From assembly GCA_051453625.1 (NCBI GenBank), contig JBOZIK010000001.1:155121731-155185730 (forward strand): a stretch of DNA of 64,000 bases. The letters run 5' to 3'. Position numbers and translations under genes: made by a program. Shown one piece after another: positions 22,901 to 36,200 of this stretch. Position 1 is the first letter of the stretch. Each line of letters opens with the position of its first letter. Origin of the DNA: Welwitschia mirabilis (taxonomy: Eukaryota > Gnetophyta > Gnetopsida > Welwitschiales). The notes beneath the pieces were generated by a model that was not told the DNA's origin, made no database searches, and saw only the letters and a list, made by a program, of their open reading frames with translations.

Positions 22901-25702
22901 AATACTTCTAAAATCTTTCATATATAAACGGATGTCATCTTTCTTATTTACTTCCAATATACTTCTGCCTCTAATTAGTAAATTCAAGATTCTTATAATG
23001 TTTGCTAAAGTTACTTGAATATTTACATTATCATTCCATTAGAATAATCTTACCAACAACAAGATTTTTATAAAATTCATAAACTTCTTCATTATTGTAA
23101 CTCTCAAAAAATGTTAAGCAGTTCCACCATTGTAATTCTACAATTCTATCTTTCAATTTGGTGAAATTTGGATCTTCAAATAATTTTAAGAAAATTTTAT
23201 TTTAAATGATTTTAACTTCTATAGAAAATAATGAATAATATAAGGTTAGCTTAGCAGTTTAAAACTTTCTTGTATGAGATACTCATATAAGAAACTCAAA
23301 AGAAATCCCAAGATTTTCCCCATACTTAATATTCATGTAACTTAAAATAAAGAGAAGAGAAATACAACATGTATCTAGAAAAGAAAGAAATTGCATGGTG
23401 ACAATGAATGACAAGAGATTCAAAACACAATGAAAACTCTTTAATCCTAGAAATGTGTAGTGAGTGGAATAGGAAGTTATCTTCCAAGTTATTCTTTTAT
23501 AATTTTTTATTATCCAAGTTTCACATGTCTTCTTAATGTTGGTATATAACCTCTTAAAGGGGTTTTTAGATAACATTAAAGGATCTTTAAATGTAAAAGT
23601 ATGTAAAAATATCTTTACCTTTGTTAATTTTAATAGATCTCGAAGGAAATCTTTAAATAATGATTAGGTGTTTGAAGAGGATATTTGAGCTCCCTTTAAA
23701 GGGGTCTTTGAACTAGTAAAAATAGGGTTCAATAATATTTTGGGCATAAGTAGGATGCAAGGTGTAGTAAAGATGTAATAATCTCAATTGTTGCATGTTT
23801 GAGTGATACAGAGCTCATTAGAGGTGTTCAAGCAATGATCAATTACTTAGATAGGTTCTTCGAGATCTTTACTCACACGAGCCAGTGATGTCACCATAAT
23901 CATGGATCCCTATACTCAGTCGATGCATGAAAATAAGGGTTAAATCCACATATACATGGATAGTTACCCCTGCCAACTCACATCCATCATCACAACACCT
24001 ACAATGAATAACAACTTAAAATCATTTATATGAATGTTGGCCTTGACAGTTTAATATTAACATATTGGGAGCTCTTCAGACTACATCAAGTCTATGTAAA
24101 ACCCTATACATGGTTCACACCACATGAAAGGGACACATGATTCCATGGATAGTTTCATTTGACTTCAGGTTCTTATAATTTAAGTAATATTATCATGGTG
24201 CAAAGGTAGATATGATTTGGTATTCCCCTTTTCCCTATTTTGATGATGTGTTTTATTTCTTGTCTAGCAAAAACTTAGAAGAATAAAGATTAAAGAGGTA
24301 ACTCTCCTTTAAAAATATAAAGTTGAAAGAGGGTTAGTCTCATATTAAAGTACATGTCCTTTTACAACATGATACTAATGGATGAAATAGACTATGATAG
24401 ACTGGTACATGACAGATGCTTATTCTATCACATCACCCTTTCAAAGAGGTCTTCAAAGGGAAAATCATTTTTCATCGAAGGATCTTTGATCACAAGGGTA
24501 TTAATCAAAGGAGCTCCTTAAATGAATAATATTTTTACTCCATTAAGTATTAGTACATGGGAAGTGATTATTCTATCACGTTGCCTTTTCCAAGAGGTCT
24601 TTAAAGGAGAATTCATTTCTCATCAAAGGGTCTTCGATGAGAAGGGTATTAATTAAAGAAGTATCCTTGAATGGATAATATTCTTACTTCATTAAATGGT
24701 AGTATGTGGTAGGTCATTATTCCCTCATGTTACCCTTACAAAGAGGTATTTGAAGAGGGAATATTTTCTTTTTGAATCGATCTTTAATGAGAAAATACTT
24801 TAGAGAAGATGCATGAACTTAGTGTTTTTATTCAAGTACAAGTAAAATTAAAAACTAGGTGAGAGAAAGTAAATTTTGATCTAGATCTTCTGGATTAAAT
24901 TGAACTTTTCTCTAAGTAATTTTTTTTATTTTTAAATTCACTTTTATTTCATGCTGAATCTTTAAATTATTAGGTCATTCATTTGTTATTAAAGATACTT
25001 TGCAATAGTTTTTTCTTATTTTATCCTATAAATTCATCTTAAAATACTAGGTTCAACATCTTCTTATGACTTCTAACTCTAGAAATTTTCCACTCTTTCA
25101 ACTCACCCTTGAGTGAATAAAGTTAAAAGATGCTTATTTAGCCTAGAAAACTCTGAAATCAAGATGAATTTTACTGCATTAAAGAGGTATCACCATAATG
25201 AGAGCTGAATTCATGTATTCTCTTGAGTTCTATTCTTATGAAACTATTGAAGATGTTCTATTAGCTTTGGATGACATCCTTTATGAGAATGATCTAAATA
25301 GAACTAGTTAGGGAGAAATCCCACATTGCTTAAATCCTTTAATCCATTGCTTAGTAACTAAGTATCTTATAATTTGATCTTTTAAGCTAAGGATCACTTT
25401 ATCTAATGAGATTAATAGGTGCAATGCATTCCAAGGATGTTTTATTGGCCAGACTTAAGAATTAGAATGAAGGGTTCAAAAAACTGAGGGTAGTATTCCT
25501 GTCCTAAGTCTTAGAGCTCTCTATTTTGATAACGATCATTTGAGAAGATGGGATCCCCTAGGGTGATTTAGTTTATCAAAGCTTTTGGTATTTTTCTTCA
25601 TTTGAGATAAGGAATTTTACAGATACTTTAAGTTAATTGCATCTACTACCATTAATTGAATCTTCTATTCTAAGAAGGTCAAAAAGAAAGAATAAATTCA
25701 AT
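19911..25702 (-). repeat. Array G left LTR (contiguous part)
   Basis: Starts TGACAAGCC and aligns collinearly to 38001-43620. It holds a tandem repeat of about 147 bp (from about 24403, 24551 and 24701) with words such as 'aagaggtcttcaaagggaaa' and 'gagaagggtattaatcaaag'. It has an extra segment of about 390 bp, at 23876-24270, that the other copies lack. It runs into a 100-N gap before its other end is reached. Small open frames in it (for example 19988-20263 on +) have no recognisable product. Confidence 0.8.
23876..24270. repeat. Unclassified ~390-bp insertion in array G's left LTR
   Basis: Present here between 'gagatctttactca' and 'aacttagaagaataaag'. Absent from the corresponding positions near 27240 and 42110. 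Less AT-rich than its surroundings. No terminal inverted repeat or poly-A tail was recognised, so its class is unknown and the borders are approximate. Confidence 0.5.
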
Positions 25703-25802
25703 NNNNNNNNNNNNNNNNNNNNNNNNNNNNNNNNNNNNNNNNNNNNNNNNNNNNNNNNNNNNNNNNNNNNNNNNNNNNNNNNNNNNNNNNNNNNNNNNNN
25801 NN
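25703..25802. other. Assembly gap (100 N), probably of unknown true size
   Basis: The left edge is at about offset 5.6 kb of the G LTR and the right edge at about offset 2.5 kb, so the sequence across the gap is not collinear. The gap must hide an LTR end and an LTR start, and could hide another internal region. Confidence 0.95.
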
Positions 25803-28800
25803 AATGGTTTTCTAGATTTTTTAGTACAACCCTGGTATAGATGAAGAGTTTCTCTACTAAAGATAGGATACTCTTATGCTTGAGGTTTAAGTGGGGTTAA
25901 TGTTTCAACCCCAAAGAAATCTAGAACAAATAAATCTATACTATTTTGACTTATAAGAAAGAATTTTGAAACTTTTTTTTAAAGGATAATCCTTTCAATC
26001 AATTAAGGAAATCCCAATATAATCTTCATTGATTTTATAACATTTCTCATTCTAGGATTCACTTTACAAATATATTAAAATATATTTTCATACATATTGA
26101 TGCTTTAACTAGAGGGATTCTGAATTGCATTTGTTAAGTAAACTCCTAATATATTTATTTCCTTTTATTTGTTAATAACAAAGCTAACTTTGAAGATATA
26201 ATTATAGTAATTATGAAGGATCTTAGATCCTTAGTTTTATCTATGTTCATCAATTCATCTTTATTTGTAATACTTTCAATATTTTTCATACATAGGTGGA
26301 TGTCATATTTCCTATTTATCTCTAATATACTTCTGCCTTCAATTAGTAAATCCAAAATTCTTCTACTATTTACTAAATTTACTTGAATATTTACATTATT
26401 TACTTATGAGGATAAGTTAAATTAATCATTATCAATAATAAGATTTTATAAAATTCATACACTTATTCATTATTATATCTCTTAGAAAATGTTAACTAGT
26501 TTTATCATTATAACTCTATAATTCTATCTTTCAATCTTTTTAAATTTGGATTTTCAAGCTATTTTGAAAATTTTATATTGGAATTATTTTAATTTTGGTA
26601 GAAAGCAATGAATAATACATGGTTATATTTGAAGTTTAAAACTTTCTAGTATGAGATACTTATAAAAGAAACTCAAAAGAAACCTGAAGATTTTCCCTAT
26701 ACTTAATGTTTATGCAACTTAAAATAAGAATAAATAGAACATGTACCTGAAAAGGAAATGACTTGCATGATGATAATGAGTGATGATAAATTTAAAACAC
26801 GGTGAAAACTCTTTAATCCTAGAAATGCATAGTGAGTGGAATAGAATATTATCTCTTAAGCCATCATTTTATAACTTTGTATTACCCTAGGTTCATGTGT
26901 CTTCTTAAAATTGGTTGATAACATCTTAAAGGCATCTTTAATCAGAATTAAAGGGCCTTCAAGTGTAAAAGTATATAAAAATATCTTTATCTTTATTAGT
27001 TTAGACGAAGTTCAAAGGTATCTTTGATTAATAATGACCAAGTACTCGAAGAAGGTCTTTGAGATCCCTTTAAAGTGGTCTTCAAATAAAAGTGAATAAG
27101 AGAATATGTTGGCTATAAGTAGGATGAAAGGTATAGTAAAGAAGTAATAATATTTATTTTTCCACATTTACATTGGATAGAACTCAAAGGGAATCTTTGA
27201 TCAATAATCAGTTACTCAAAAAGGGTCTTCAAGTGCTTCATTGAAGTTACATGAAAGAATGAAGATCAAAGAGATAAGTCCCCTTTAAAAAGACAAAGTT
27301 AAATAGGGCTAGTCCTCTACCCTTTAATGTGGTACTAATAGATAGGATAGACTATAATAAATTAGTACCTGACAGAATCTTATTCTATCATGTCACCCCT
27401 TTTGAACAGGTATTTTAAGGAGGAAATCATTTCTCATCAAAAGGGTCTTTAATGAAAAGGATATGAATTGAAGGAATTCTTTAAATGTGTAATATTTTTA
27501 CTCCATTAAGGTTTAATACGTGAAAGGTGTTTATGTTGCTACATTACCCTTTCAAAGATATATTTGAAGGGAAAATAATTTTTCATGAAATAGATGATAT
27601 TCTCACTCAGTTAAATGTTAGTACATGATAGATGCTTATTCAACCACATCAGTTGTATGAAGAGGTCTTCAAAGGAAAAATAATTTCTCATTAAATAGAT
27701 GACATTCTCACTCAATTAAAGATTAATATATGGTAGGTGATTATTCTATTGCATCAACCTTTTAAAGGTATCTCCAAAGGGGGAATATTTTCTCATAAAA
27801 TGGATCTTTAATGAAAAAATACTTTATAGAATATGTATGAACTTAATTTTTTGATTTAAATACAAGTATAATTAAAAACTATGTAATAGAAAGTAAGGTT
27901 TGATCTAGACCTCCTAGATTAAATTATATTTTCCTATAAGTAATTTTTTATTTTTAGATTTAGTTTTATTTTATGCTAGATCTTTAAATTATTAAGTTAT
28001 TTAATCTATTTTAATTTGTTAAAGTACTCTATAATATCTGTTTCTTATTTTTATCCTATAAATTCATCTTAAAATACTAAGTCTAAAATCTTTCTATGGA
28101 TTCTAATTCTAGATATTTTTCAACCCCTTCTTCAACTCTTCATTGAGTGAAGAAAATTAAGAGGTGCTTATTTTACCTAGAAAACTCACAAATTGAGTTG
28201 AATATTACTAGAATCAAAGAGGTATCACCTTAGATAATAGTCAAATCCATGTATTTTCCCTAGTTTCATTCTTACAAAACTATTGTAGATGTTCTGTCAA
28301 CTTTGGAAGACATTATTTGTGAATTTGATCTAAGTAGGTTAGTCATGGATAAATCCCACCTTACTTTAGTTTTATATTTCATTACGTAGTAACTAAGTAT
28401 CTTATAATTCAAGCTTCTAAGTTGAGTGGTACTTTATATAATAATCTTAATAGGTATGATGCATCCTTGGGATGTTTTACTAGTTGAATTCAAGAATTAA
28501 AATGAAAGGTTTGATAATCTGAGGATAGTAGTCTCATCTTAAGTCTTGTATCTCTCTATTTTGATAAGGATCATTTAAGAATATGGCTTTCCTAGGATGA
28601 CTTAGTTTATCAAAGCTTTTAGAGTTCCCATTCATCTGAGATAAGGATTTTAACAAATACTTTAAGTCAAAGGAAGTCAAAAAGGAAGAATAAATTCAAG
28701 GATCATTTATATTAGTTAAATTTTTAATCCTACTTATTTTTATTAGAATAAAGTTTTCTACTATATATTTCGATTATTTTGAACTATTACTTTAAAAATA

Positions 28801-29266
28801 AATGTTTATTATAAAGGTAATTCTTACCCTAGTACTTATTTCTATCTTAATGAATAACATGTATTACTTACTGAGGTTCTATTCATTATAAAATTTGTTG
28901 CTTTAATATATAAGGGAGATGCTTTATTAAGTATCTTGAATTCTTGAAATGAGTATCTTGAATTCTTGAAATGAGTTTACTAATGTAGTTATTCATTTAA
29001 TCCATGATACACATTTGACTTAAAAAGAATAGTAGTGATTAGTTATGCCTCAAATAATACCTGGAGCATAACTATTCCTTTATAATTTCAAATTAAGGTG
29101 TTTGCAATGAGGATAGTGCAACCACTACCAAAATGATATGGACCCATAATATTATTCATTTAGATCATGATCAACTTATCCTTTAGTGAAGTTCTCACAT
29201 CTATCTTATTACACTGCCAAAGGCCCCTTTTAGGAATATTTGCCTTAGTGCACTTATGGCAGAACA
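25803..29266 (-). repeat. Array G LTR next to internal A (partial)
   Basis: Aligns to 22436-25702 and to 40527-44137, so it lacks the first 2.5 kb in + orientation. It ends 'cagaaca' at 29266, before a T-rich decayed polypurine tract in - sense. It carries about four copies of the 147-bp LTR repeat unit (27351-27780) and a perfect 22-bp tandem duplication at 28931-28974 that the 44-kb copy lacks. Confidence 0.75.
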
Positions 29267-29559
29267 TTATTTCTTTTTAATATACATATAATTAGAATAA
29301 CTACACCTACATTATATTTTTAATATATTTTAAAAGACTCCTTTTGCATTTCCTCCTCTTTGAAGTCACTACTCACTTTATAATAAAAATTAATCCATGT
29401 GCAGAAGTTCATAACACAAAAATAGATCCACTTTTCTTTTTTAAAGAATAAGCCTTATTAGCTTTGTTAACTAAATTTTTAGACTAATACTTTTAGAAGC
29501 AAAATTATTTCTTTCCTATAATATTATCCTAATGTTTCTAACAAAGAAATCTCATTAGT

Positions 29560-30640
29560 ATAAGTTTTAAATTCTATATTCATTAACTTCATAATCCTCT
29601 TATAGTTCATCATTAAATATTTTCACTACTCCATTAGGTAATATTTTTATAATAGTATAAGGACTAATTCATTTTTGGACATACTTTTGCTTTATTGCTA
29701 TATACGTATAGTTAAAGGGTATTACCTCATCTCCTATTTGAAAGTTATTTTTTATAATTATATTATCATAGCATACCTTAAATTTTTGTTGCATTAACTC
29801 TTTACTCATTATAGCTTCTCTCTTATCTTTCTCTATTTTATTCATATTTTTAATCCATTTTTCTTATGCATGAGGAATGTTGCAATATAATTGTTTAGCT
29901 AATTTGTAAGATTTAATCCTTAATCCAATAGGTAAGGTTGCACTTTTTCATAGATGAATTCATATGAAGAAAATCCTATGCTAGTTTTATATGTTACCCT
30001 ATAGGCCCATAATGATTCTTCTAGTTTTAAACCCCAATCTATCCTTCTGGTATTACTACTTTTAGTTATGATCCTATTCAATTCTCTATTGATGACTTTT
30101 GCATAAGCATTGGATTAAGGATGATAAGCATAAGAAAGCTTGTAATAAATCCCTAATTTGGATAATAATTTTGTGAATGTATTACTAGTTAAATGAGTTC
30201 CTCTATTAAATATAAGGCTTCTAGACATGCCAAACATATAAAATATATTCTTTTACAAAAATTTGATGACAATATTAGTAGAACAAGTAAGGATAGTTTG
30301 CTTCAACCCATTTAGTTAAGTAGTCTACACATACCAATATATATTTCTTTCCATAAGAGTTAGTGTTGATAGGACTAATAAAATTGGTTCCCCAAACATC
30401 AAAAGATTCAAGTTCCTAAATTCATTATTAAGGAATTTTCATAGTATTAGACCAAGATCCTTCTCTTTGACATTTATTACAACTTTTACATGCTTGAATT
30501 CATCTTTGAAAAGAGCAGCCCAATAATATCAAAATGTTTCCATAATTTCACCTAGATCCTTCTCTTCTACATGTCATCAAATAATGTTATCCTTACACAT
30601 CTTGAATAAGATTTAATTTTTTCATAAATAATCCTTGGCT
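29560..30640 (-). pseudogene. Array G copy A integrase
   Basis: On the - strand, with stops and frameshifts, the segments FDVWGTNFISPI, YGKKYILVCVDYLTKWVEA (about 30290-30400), LSYAYHP and ELNRIITKSSNTRRIDWGLK (about 29990-30080) and SLWAYRVTYKTSIG appear in order. These are the catalytic-core and C-terminal blocks of plant Ty3/gypsy integrase, including the DYLTKWVEA and WAYRTAYKTPIG patterns. No chromodomain wording follows. The finger region near 30480 keeps a Cys-x2-Cys. Not functional. Confidence 0.82.
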
Positions 30641-30699
30641 TCTCTCAGTAATCTTTTTTTTTTTTTTCATAATAGATTAGATGAGAAGGAAGTTCTTTA

Positions 30700-31210
30700 C
30701 TTACTAAGAAATTATCTATGTTTGAAGAACATGGGGTTTGTTGAATTTTATTAAGGTACTCATCAAAAAAATTATTTCTAATATCACTTTGTTCCATGTC
30801 ATCTAGAAATTATAACCTAGATAAATAATTAATAATCATATTTTCTACTCCATTTTTATCTATTATTTTTAAATCAAATCCCTGCATGAGGAGAATCAAT
30901 CTAATTATCCTAGAATTAGCTTCTTTTTTTTTAATTAATGATAAATCCTATTGCACTATGATTAGTGTGAACTTTAACTTCATAGCCTAGAATTTAATGC
31001 CTAAATATTTCTAATGCTATTATTATAGCAAGAATTTATTTCTATTATTGTATAATTTTTTGGGGCATAGATGATTGCATAGGATTTTTTATCCTCATTG
31101 TTTTATCTAAATACTACTTCTATAGCAAATTTTGAGGCATTATTCATAATATGAAACATTTTGTTCCAATTAGTTTTCTACATAGTAGGGGATTCAATGA
31201 GTTTATCTTT
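30700..31210 (-). pseudogene. Array G copy A RNase H region
   Basis: Placed by collinearity between the RT tail and integrase and by weak residual blocks on the - strand. Too many stops are present to name catalytic residues. Confidence 0.55.
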
Positions 31211-32000
31211 TAGAGTCTAAGAGGCCTCTTGGCATTTTTGAATTTACTCATAGGTATATATTTTTGTAGAAGGTTATTTAATGGTTTAGCAATATTCCCA
31301 AAGTTAGCAATAAACCTTATATGATATCCAATATGTTCTAAGAAAGATAGCAACTTCTCTAATGTCGAGGATGCTAGTATTCCTTGAATAACTTTTACCT
31401 TTTTCATATTCGTCTCTATTTCTCTTGTAGAAGTTTTATATCCTACGATAATTTCCTTTATAACCATAAGATGGCTCTCAGACTAGATTAATTTCAAATT
31501 CTTCTCTTTACACTGATTAATATAGCTTTCAATCTTTTAAGAGATTCCTCAAAATTATTTCTAAAAGTTGAGAATTCATCCATAAATACTTCCATTGATT
31601 TTCATAAGACATCTTAAAATAAACTATTGAATATTATTTAAAATATTGCTAGGGCATTATATAGGCCAAAAGATAGTACTTTAAAAGCATAGGCTGCCAA
31701 CTTATAAGTGAAGGTGGTTTTTACTTGATCTTCAGCTATAATAGAAACCTAATTATACCCATCATATCCATCTAAGAAGTTGTAATATCAATAGCCTGAA
31801 ATTCTTTTGAATAATTGGTCAACAGAGGGTTGAGGAAAATGACCTTTATAAGTGGCATCATTTAACAATTTAAATTCTATACAGATCGTCCATTTGTTTT
31901 TCTTTCTAGGTACCACTTATATAGAACTTACTCATTCAAGGATGGATATATGATAAATGAAACCTACTTTTAATAATTTTATTATCTTTTATTTGATAAA
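31210..32000 (-). pseudogene. Array G copy A reverse transcriptase
   Basis: In - sense the blocks DATYKGHFPQPSVDQLF, FLDGYDGYN, VFMDEFSTF (31565-31590) and, in an 85-codon open stretch at 31210-31467, VIKEIIVGYK, TLEKLLSFLEHIGYHIRFI and NIAKPLNNLLQK occur in RT order. FMDE stands where the family has F/YMDD, so the second catalytic Asp is Glu. The last blocks are the RT-to-RNase H connection typical of Ty3/gypsy. Confidence 0.85.
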
Positions 32001-33276
32001 TTCTTATATTTGAGGATTACATCTCCTCTCTAGTTGTTTAATAGGTTTAATTATATTATCTAAATATATTTTATGCTAACATATAGTGATGTCTATGGCT
32101 GTTATATCTATATAAGTCAAAGCAAAAGTTTTAGATCTTTCGATGATGACTCTTTTTAGCTTCTTGGTTTGAGAATGAGTTAAGTTACCATTTATGATTG
32201 ATGGTCTACCTTTTTTTAATCTTTATGAATTTTAATCCTTTTTGTAGAGGTGGTTTTTCAATCTTCTCATCATCATTTATGGGTTCTATGATTATGGAGT
32301 ATTTTTCATCATTATTCTCTTATTCCTTTAGCTCTTGTTGAGCTGTTTGGATCATAACCAAATCCACATATTCTTTCTTATTATTTTTTATGGAATTTTC
32401 AATTTTATCTTTAGCTGATATTTTGATTTATTGAATGAGATATTTAAGGATAATTTTTATAACCCATTTTCTTGAGTAAATGATTGCATTATTTGTTGCC
32501 ATCCATGATCTGCCCAAGATAATAGGATAGATATTATCCTTGGTTTTCATTACTACCAAATCCATTAGATATTTAAATTCTTGGAGCTTAATAAAAGTAT
32601 TTTTCATAATACCCTTAGGTCTTACTGTTAATCTATCTACTACATATACTTACCCTTGTTAAGGTTTAAATTCAAGACTTCTTAATTATTCATAGGTTTC
32701 ATAAGAAATTAAATTAATACTAGCTACCAAGTCTACTAATGCTTCTATCTTGTGAGCTCCTTCTATTATGATGTCAACCACTAGTATACCTAGATCACTA
32801 TATTTTTTGATTTTATTTTCTTGTAAATCTTGAGTAGATGGTCAATATGATTAATCACTTTTGTCCTTGTTTAATTTTAATTCCTTACTTTCTTCTTCCT
32901 TACTTTGTTTCTTCCTCTTCTCACTTTTGTAAAGATTCTTCATTTGTTTCAATAAGAGGGATGTCCTTTGAGATTCTTATCAAGGGTGAGAAAATGGTGG
33001 TATCTTTAAGTACTCTAGGAAAATAATCTACATATTTTTATTCTTTTCTCCTATGATGCTTTCTCATCTTAATTCTCATTGGGAAAGGCAATGTACTCTT
33101 TTTTGTTTCCTTTTTTTCACATGAATCACTCATTCACTACTCTTTAAGGAATTAGTTTCTTTGACTTGGTTCTCATACCTTTGCAGCCAGCCTCTTTGCA
33201 GTTTGATTGAGGTTGGGCTAGTATGACAAGTTCTTTGAGCTTCTTTCCTTTATCATAATTTAAATGACTAGTATCC
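32001..33276 (-). pseudogene. Array G copy A protease and spacer
   Basis: Lies between RT and the interruption by H and is collinear with 46970-48180 in copy B. Residual wording on the - strand is compatible with a retroviral-type protease region, but its active-site triad could not be read. The open frame at 32838-33026 on + is antisense to this and has no recognised product. Confidence 0.5.
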
Positions 33277-36200
33277 TATCATATTCCAAATTTTTGACAA
33301 TCAAGATTTAATTTTAAAATGTCTTGATAAATAAGTTAAAATAGAATATAAAATTTTATAAGGCTAATATATTATTTTAATTCTTAATTTTTCCTTCTAT
33401 AACTAACTAATAGTCTCACAATTATTATTGTTATTGGTTTATCTTATGTAATGGCTATAATCAATGCTTTAGATTTATTCATTTGGTTACACATTTTATA
33501 AAATACTAATGAGTTATGGATTTTTAATCATTCTAATGAATGGAGATGCTTAACATTTCTATTTATTTTTATTCTTTTTTATTTCTAGTAAATGCTAAAG
33601 AATATTTTAAATTGTAATTGTTGTCATGGTTATGAAATATTTTATTATCGTTGTTAATGTTATCATTTATTATTTACTATTTATGGCAAGCATGATCATT
33701 ATTTTTTACTCCTAGTGGACAAGAGTAAAGTGAAGTAGGAAAGAGGAATCAAAACTATTTTATAAAAATAGTAGTGGGTTGTGTGACTCTTGAAATTCAA
33801 CATTTCTTTTAAGTTCTTATAAATAGCAGTATTTTCTTAGATTTAATTCTTGGGGGGAAAAAACATTTATTCTTGAACTTCCTTGTGGAGATCTATATTG
33901 GAGTCTTAGAAGCTCAACAAATAGAATTCTTGAAGCTTGGAAATCTGAACTTTAAATTTTAGACATGGTACCAAGGAATTCTTGCATTTTTTTATATGAT
34001 TCCATGGCTTTTTCTTGTTATCTTATTTGATCTTATAAGTCCCTTATGGCTCATGTAATATCTTGGTTGTGAATCTAATTTTATTTCTTTAAAATAAGAT
34101 GAAATAAAATTTGTTAGGTAATAAGATTTTGTAGCTTCAAGAGCTAGGCCATCTGAGGGGCTTCCATTAGCCATGGAAGTAAATTATTAGAGTAAATAGG
34201 GTGATTGGAGTATGTTTATGACCTATCGAGTTGTGCATGATAGGATGTCTATGCATCTTTAGAGTATTTAAATGGAGATTTTGACACTATTTTGATGGTG
34301 CATTCTTGGTTTACTAAAACTTAAATAGTATATTCGTAGGCTAATGAAACTTGAAATACTATTCTATGTTACTTATGGATTCCAAAGTATTATTCTTGTA
34401 TTAACATACTTTAGTATTAGATCTATCTCATGTGTAGTGTCTCACATCATGCCTTGGCTATAACTTTTAAGGTTTGATTATCTTTTTTTCATCCTTTACT
34501 ATTTGGGCCATACTGGGACTGTGATGATTTCATTTTTCTCATATCGTAATCATTTTTGTGAGTGCTAGAAATAACTTAGAATCTAAAGGACAATAAACTT
34601 ATTACTATAACTTAATTTGATGTTAAAATATGAAGTTTCCTAGAAAATTTACTTATGTTATTTACTAAAGAACATTTGGATATACCTATAAACTAGTGTA
34701 ATTTTTATTCATTTTGACTATCAATGTATTGGATTATGAAATTGGACTTAAATATGATTGTAACTTTTAGTCTAGTAAAAACATTTAATGTCTCGTAGAT
34801 GCCTTATTGAATAAAATATGATATGTAATTGGCTTAAGTTTTAATGAATTACACTTAAAAACTCCTTTCTATTTCTTTGTTTATCTCAAGATTTAACATT
34901 TTTTATTTATGCTTTAAATGGATAGATGTACATTTTGATGTTTCCTTTCTTTTAGGTTTTAACATTTCTCTTGAGATTTAAAAAATAAATTGTAATGCTT
35001 ATTTATTTCTTGATTTTATTTGTTAAATGTAAAGCTTATTTTATTCTTAGTTTGGTTTAGTAATTGTAACACTTCTTTCATTCTTAATTTTTTATCTTTT
35101 AGGATAGTCAATGGTTTTAACATCTATTTGATATTTCCAAGAAAATTATTTTCAATGTTGTTTAATATTTCTTTTATGCAACATCTTTTTAATGCTTTAA
35201 CAACATAGATAGAAAATGAAGCAGCATTGAAGTGGTACCGCATGTCCAAAAGGGGTTCCACATGAAGGAACCACAAGAGGAAGCTTCTGTAAATAATGAA
35301 ATATCACTTCCTGAATTTTTACAATTTTCAACTTTGACATTCATCAAGTTCATCTCCTTTAGGATTAAAGAATACTTGGTTATTTTTCTACATTGGTGGG
35401 TTATTAACTCCAACTTTCCTCCATTTTCTATGACATTTAATAATATTGTAATAACATTAAAGCAAGGCAATGCCGATATGATGAAGGGAGGCAACGGAGC
35501 TTGTGTGATATGGAAGAGGCATGGAAAGCAGTTGGGCCCACATGACATTCATTATTATATGATAACATAACATTATAAAGGAAGGAATGAGTGTTTCATG
35601 TGAAATATTTTTTGAGACTCGAGCCCTAAACTTCCTTCTTAAGCTATGAGTTTCTTTAGAAGTAGTGAATTTTTGTTTTGTAAACAATTAAAGAAACTAG
35701 TAAATAAAATTTAATATGTCTTACTCCCTAATAAAAGCTTAGGGCTTTCATATATTATAATTCCTTTGGGAAAAAATATTAAAATCATAAATCATATTTT
35801 ATGCAACATATAATAATAATAGGATTGATCCTACCATAATTTTCAAATTATTAATAGAATTATTCTTGATTTAATTAATCATCCACTCCTCCTTATAGTA
35901 TGAATTCTTAAAGGTGATTGTTGAGAAAATTGTGAGCTAATGTGAAATGAGAATAAGAAAGGAGGATGTTAATCAACAATTTAAGATTTTAAAATAAGAT
36001 GTAACTATTATGACTACCTGATTGACTAACTTATGACCTTGAATTAGTATCATTTTGATGATTTAGTTTATTTTATTTTATTGACTTTAGTTACATTTAA
36101 TTCTAATGCATGGTCCTTGCCATTTCTTTAATCAACTATCATTACTTTTTTATTATAAGTTATGGGCCTCACTAACTATCTTTCAAATTACTCATATTGT

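Noticed and set aside
35189-35687. Overlapping frames of 76-119 codons on both strands as a possible small host gene
   Set aside because: No recognisable motif. They lie inside insert H near its putative promoter, and overlapping frames on both strands in LTR DNA are expected by chance.
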